Below, piece by piece: positions 13,385 to 13,911 of a stretch of DNA of 13,911 bases. Position numbers and translations under genes: made by a program. The stretch covers positions 1 to 13,911 of the forward strand of contig WRCR01000048.1 of the NCBI GenBank assembly GCA_009783865.1, given 5' to 3'. The notes under the pieces were generated by a model. It saw only the letters and a program-made list of their open reading frames with translations, made no database searches and was not told where the DNA came from. The stretch comes from Planctomycetaceae bacterium (GTDB lineage: Bacteria > Planctomycetota > Planctomycetia > Pirellulales > Thermoguttaceae). Every line of letters starts with the position of its first letter. The stretch's first letter is position 1.

Positions 13385-13911
13385 TTAATACTCCTTCCAC
13401 TCTATACCAGCAACGTAGTCAGCACTGCATTCTATCAGAGTGTAAGATCCACAACCTTCACAAACCGAATGCCGGGCTACCGCACGGTAAACACCCTCGG
13501 AGTCATAATCCCATTTATAGCCTTCGGGATCATCGTCTGCAAGGATTCCTACCCATTTGGGATTGTCGCACTCAAACAACACCGGTTCGGCAAGTTGAAT
13601 GCCTGTGCCGATGCCGCAATTGTCGGAGCAACCAAGCCAAAGGATGTCGAGCCAACCGCAGTTGTTGCGGACTTCCAGCGTACCGTGGCACCAGTCATGG
13701 AACTTGGCGATAAAACCCGGCATTCCTTCTACCGTTATGAAGTCATGGTCTACCGAACTGTAGAAGATATCGCCGGCACCCCAAAGTATATTGTGCTTGC
13801 AAGCAACAACATTGTTCAGGGTACCATTGAAGTCATTTTCCCACTCAACATCGCCTTTTGCGTCGATTGTGAAGTACAGACCATCTGCACCACCCGGATA
13901 CTGGGGCATCC
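13385..13911 (-). CDS. Cysteine-rich hypothetical protein, 5' end beyond the window
   Basis: The minus frame is open from the window edge to a TAA at 13385-13387. The first ATG in view (13909) is only two bases from the edge, so the true start is probably outside; at least 174 residues are visible. I do not recognise the family. The visible part has at least nine cysteines, including WCHG, NNCGWLD, GCSDNCGIG (CxxxC) and VCEGCGSY (CxxC). It is rich in Trp, Gly and Asp and strongly acidic, with no hydrophobic segment. The cysteine spacing is irregular, which suits a disulfide-bonded exported protein at least as well as a zinc site. Any signal peptide would lie outside the window. The only conserved context is the two palindromes just downstream. 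Confidence 0.6.
   Translation of the reverse strand, partial: MPQYPGGADGLYFTIDAKGDVEWENDFNGTLNNVVACKHNILWGAGDIFYSSVDHDFITVEGMPGFIAKFHDWCHGTLEVRNNCGWLDILWLGCSDNCGIGTGIQLAEPVLFECDNPKWVGILADDDPEGYKWDYDSEGVYRAVARHSVCEGCGSYTLIECSADYVAGIEWKEY

Noticed and set aside
1..13911. CRISPR array, tRNA/rRNA genes or an insertion sequence
   Set aside because: No regularly spaced direct repeats, no cloverleaf-like sequence and no transposase reading frame were seen.

Overview
The window looks like a chromosomal segment of a Planctomycetota-like, Gram-negative bacterium of roughly balanced base composition (judged by eye, not computed). Three things suggest this: a secreted PmoA/DUF6807 protein, an OleA/FabH-like ketosynthase, and short GC-rich palindromes of a kind I associate with planctomycete intergenic DNA. 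An LptB-type ATPase indicates an outer membrane. Most genes lack a clear Shine-Dalgarno; dnaK is the exception. The lineage is inference.

Layout. (1) 1-438, minus: the N-terminal 146 codons of a type IIG (Eco57I-like) restriction-modification enzyme. At the window edge its frame runs into an ATTCCC/GGGAAT palindrome. (2) 686-1351, plus: a pRiA4b ORF-3 family protein, nearly abutting dnaK (1357-3273, minus). (3) 3274-3470: a divergent control region between dnaK and lptB. It holds a strong sigma-70 promoter for lptB, a very good sigma-54-like element for dnaK, and two palindromes. (4) 3471-4619, plus: LptB with a long disordered tail, convergent with the secreted PmoA-like protein (4657-5613, minus). 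(5) 5614-5842: promoters facing both ways plus two hairpin repeats. (6) 5843-7612, plus: a beta-class DNA methyltransferase fused to an Mrr-like PD-(D/E)xK nuclease domain and a C-terminal PKD-like domain. (7) 7688-13273, plus: an OleA/FabH-like ketosynthase, a 1171-residue ABCG-like half transporter with a duplicated presumed extracytoplasmic domain, and pyrF. Gaps here are 45 bp and 30 bp, so these could form one transcription unit. (8) 13274-13384: two GC-rich palindromes. (9) 13385 to the edge, minus: a cysteine-rich protein of unknown function.

Housekeeping genes (dnaK, lptB, pyrF) are mixed with accessory ones. The most unusual items are the methyltransferase-nuclease-PKD fusion, the ABC transporter with repeated ectodomains next to a ketosynthase, and the dnaK control region. 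No tRNA, rRNA, CRISPR array or transposase gene was seen.
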